Assembly: GCF_020177265.1 (NCBI RefSeq)
Contig: NZ_JAIVMC010000004.1
Location: 186,001 to 250,000 of the forward strand
DNA: 64,000 nucleotides
Origin: Pseudooceanicola marinus
Lineage (GTDB): Bacteria; Pseudomonadota; Alphaproteobacteria; Rhodobacterales; Rhodobacteraceae
Reading direction: 5' to 3'
Part shown: positions 62,716 through 64,000 of the stretch, piece after piece
Numbering within the stretch: position 1 is the first letter of the stretch
How the letters are laid out: every line of letters starts with the position of its first letter
The notes under the pieces: model-generated
The model's database searches: none
Seen by the model: only the letters and a program-made list of their open reading frames with translations
Told to the model about the DNA's origin: nothing
Made by a program: the position numbers and the translations under genes

Positions 62716-63684
62716 GTGAAAGCCATCGTCTGTCATGAATTCGGACCGTTGGACGACCTGGCCTGGGAGGAGGTCGCCGACCCGCGGCCCGGCCCCGGCG
62801 AGGTGCTGATCCGCACCGAGGCGGCGGGGGTGAACTACCCCGACGGCCTGCTGGTCCAGGGCCTCTACCAGGTGAAGCCCGAGCGCCCCTTTTCCCCGGG
62901 GATGGAGGTCGCGGGAGAGATCGAGAGCGTCGGCGAGGGCGTCACCGGCCTGGCGCCGGGCGACCGGGTGCTGGCGGCGGTGCAGATGGGCGGCTACGCG
63001 GAAAAGGCGGTTTGCCCCGCCGCGCGCTGCATGCCCCTGCCCGAGGGGATGGACGCGGCGGAGGCCTGCGCCCTGCTGGTGGCCTATGGCACCTCGCACC
63101 ATGCGCTGAAACAGCGCGGGGCGCTGGCGGCGGGGGACTGGCTGGTGGTCTTCGGCGCGGCCGGCGCCACCGGGATCGCGGCGGTGCAGATCGGCAAGGT
63201 CATGGGCGCAAAGGTGATCGCCGTCTGCTCCACCGAGGAAAAGCGTGCCATCGCGCTGGAGAACGGGGCCGACCACGCCATCGGCTATGACGATCTGAAG
63301 GCTGAGGTGAAGGCGCTGACCGACGGCCATGGCGCCGATGTGGTCTACGATCCAGTCGGTGGCGCTGCTTTCGACGCGGCTGCGCGGTTCATGGCGCGCA
63401 ACGGGCGGCTGCTGGTGATCGGCTTTGCCAGTGGCGAGATCCCGCAGTTCCCGGTGAACCTGGCGCTGGTGAAGGAATATGCGGTGGTCGGCGTCTTCTG
63501 GGGCAACTGGACCCGGGCCGAGCCGGAGGCCTATCGCGCCAATATGGCCGAGTTGCTGGAGTGGTATGCCGAAGGCCGGGTAAAACCGCTGATCGAGGGG
63601 CGTTACCCGATGGCCGATGCGGCAAGCGTGCTGAGCCGGGTGCTGGGCCGCGGCGCCACGGGAAAGATCGCGCTGGTGCCCTGA
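62716..63684 (+). CDS. NADPH:quinone oxidoreductase family protein (MDR superfamily)
   Basis: A 322-residue zinc-free medium-chain dehydrogenase. AAGVNYPDGLLVQGLYQ, PGMEVAGEIESVGEGV, the nucleotide loop GAAGATGIAAVQIGK (about residues 147-161) and YDPVGGAAFDAA are typical of QorA-type enzymes. The start is GTG at 62716 with GGGAGG upstream. Divergent from the acyl-CoA synthetase gene across a region with an operator copy; it may reduce an enoyl or quinone-like intermediate. Confidence 0.88.
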   Translation: MKAIVCHEFGPLDDLAWEEVADPRPGPGEVLIRTEAAGVNYPDGLLVQGLYQVKPERPFSPGMEVAGEIESVGEGVTGLAPGDRVLAAVQMGGYAEKAVCPAARCMPLPEGMDAAEACALLVAYGTSHHALKQRGALAAGDWLVVFGAAGATGIAAVQIGKVMGAKVIAVCSTEEKRAIALENGADHAIGYDDLKAEVKALTDGHGADVVYDPVGGAAFDAAARFMARNGRLLVIGFASGEIPQFPVNLALVKEYAVVGVFWGNWTRAEPEAYRANMAELLEWYAEGRVKPLIEGRYPMADAASVLSRVLGRGATGKIALVP

Positions 63685-63700
63685 AAGGGGGCGCGGGGGG

Positions 63701-63753
63701 ATCGGCCTGGCGGCCGATGCCTCCGGCGGGAGTATTTTGGGCAATCGGATAAG
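63701..63753 (+). repeat. GAGTATTT repeat, copy g (two hairpins plus core)
   Basis: ATCGGCC-TGGC-GGCCGAT (63701-63718), GCC-TCC-GGC (63719-63727), then GGGAGTATTTTGGGCAATCG and GATAAG. Same layout as copy f with compensating changes in the first hairpin. It lies between the convergent quinone oxidoreductase and IclR genes. Confidence 0.75.
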
Positions 63754-63824
63754 AGCAGGGTCACGCGGGACGCGCGTTTATGAAACAGTCGCGAGACAGG
63801 CGCCTGGTGCCGGGCGCAGCGCGC

Positions 63825-64000
63825 TCAGTACCCCGTGCGGCTGACCATGCGGGACAGGTCGACCAGTTTCGGGCCCAGTTCATGCTCCAGCCGGTCGCGG
63901 GTCAACGAGAAGGCGTAGCCGCCCAGGTTGAAGGCCAGCATCGGCGTGTCGGGCTGGGGTGAGCGGTAGGGGACCGAAACCGCGTGCACGTCGCGCTGCC
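63825..64000 (-). CDS. IclR family transcriptional regulator, C-terminal part (cut by window edge)
   Basis: Only the last 57 residues are inside the window. Reading from the right edge: QRDVHAVSVPYRSPQPDTPM, then LAFNLGGYAFSLTRDRLEHE and LGPKLVDLSRMVSRTGY. This is the end of the IclR effector-binding domain, where the VPF/VPYRSP strand and the closing LGPxLVxLSR helix are characteristic. The DNA-binding half lies outside. It converges on the quinone oxidoreductase gene. Confidence 0.75.
   Translation of the reverse strand, partial: QRDVHAVSVPYRSPQPDTPMLAFNLGGYAFSLTRDRLEHELGPKLVDLSRMVSRTGY

Overview
The window is GC-rich, tightly packed alphaproteobacterial chromosome, most likely from the Rhodobacteraceae/Roseobacteraceae (Roseobacter-Rhodobacter type). 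The evidence is the gene order spoT-pdxJ-acpS-lepB-rnc-era-recO, the run of peptide deformylase genes before fmt, many genes for fatty and organic acid catabolism, and a family of small structured intergenic repeats built around a GAGTATTT core. I see no rRNA, CRISPR array, prophage, transposase or origin. One tRNA gene (elongator Met) is present.

Left part (1-11.6 kb): a Tat-exported binding protein (cut by the window edge) with its ABC ATPase, facing a GntR/FCD regulator and a GNAT acetyltransferase; tRNA-Met; an FAD-linked hydroxyacid dehydrogenase; three tandem peptide deformylase paralogues (the third has lost its catalytic residues) running into fmt and a D-lyxose isomerase-like cupin; rnhA, ispH, a NYN-domain protein and folK.

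Housekeeping core (11.8-24 kb): rpoZ-spoT-DUF2062-pdxJ, then acpS-lepB-rnc-EamA-era and recO, with small unknown genes, a LysR regulator and a Pr6Pr-type membrane protein between them.

First catabolic block (24-33 kb): a TetR regulator, a fumarylacetoacetate hydrolase family protein, adenine deaminase, then a FadJ-type bifunctional beta-oxidation enzyme with a pair of acyl-CoA dehydrogenases, converging on an AlkB-type alkane monooxygenase. A perfect palindromic operator lies upstream of the fadJ-type gene. Near copies lie upstream of an NADP-dependent oxidoreductase (36.8 kb) and between an acyl-CoA synthetase and a quinone oxidoreductase (62.5 kb), which suggests one local fatty-acid regulon.

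Middle (33-47 kb): mutY, a DciA/DUF721 protein, a DsbA-like thioredoxin, smpB, a sulfurtransferase, an aromatic/aspartate aminotransferase, a VOC protein, an MtfA-type peptidase, dapA, a lytic transglycosylase, an EamA transporter, and MnmD and MnmC-C-terminal-like genes placed back to back.

Second catabolic block (47-63.7 kb): a nine-gene leftward operon encodes two acyl-CoA dehydrogenases, two SDRs, a MaoC hydratase, a thiolase, a histidine phosphatase, an ACAD11-like phosphotransferase and a hotdog thioesterase. It diverges, from promoters with overlapping -35 boxes, from a five-gene branched-chain-type ABC importer. After a SugE/Gdx exporter carrying a guanidine-II riboswitch come an acyl-CoA synthetase and a quinone oxidoreductase. 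Together these look like import, CoA activation and an (R)-hydroxyacyl (MFE-2-style) beta-oxidation route for an organic acid I cannot identify. The window ends inside an IclR-type regulator.
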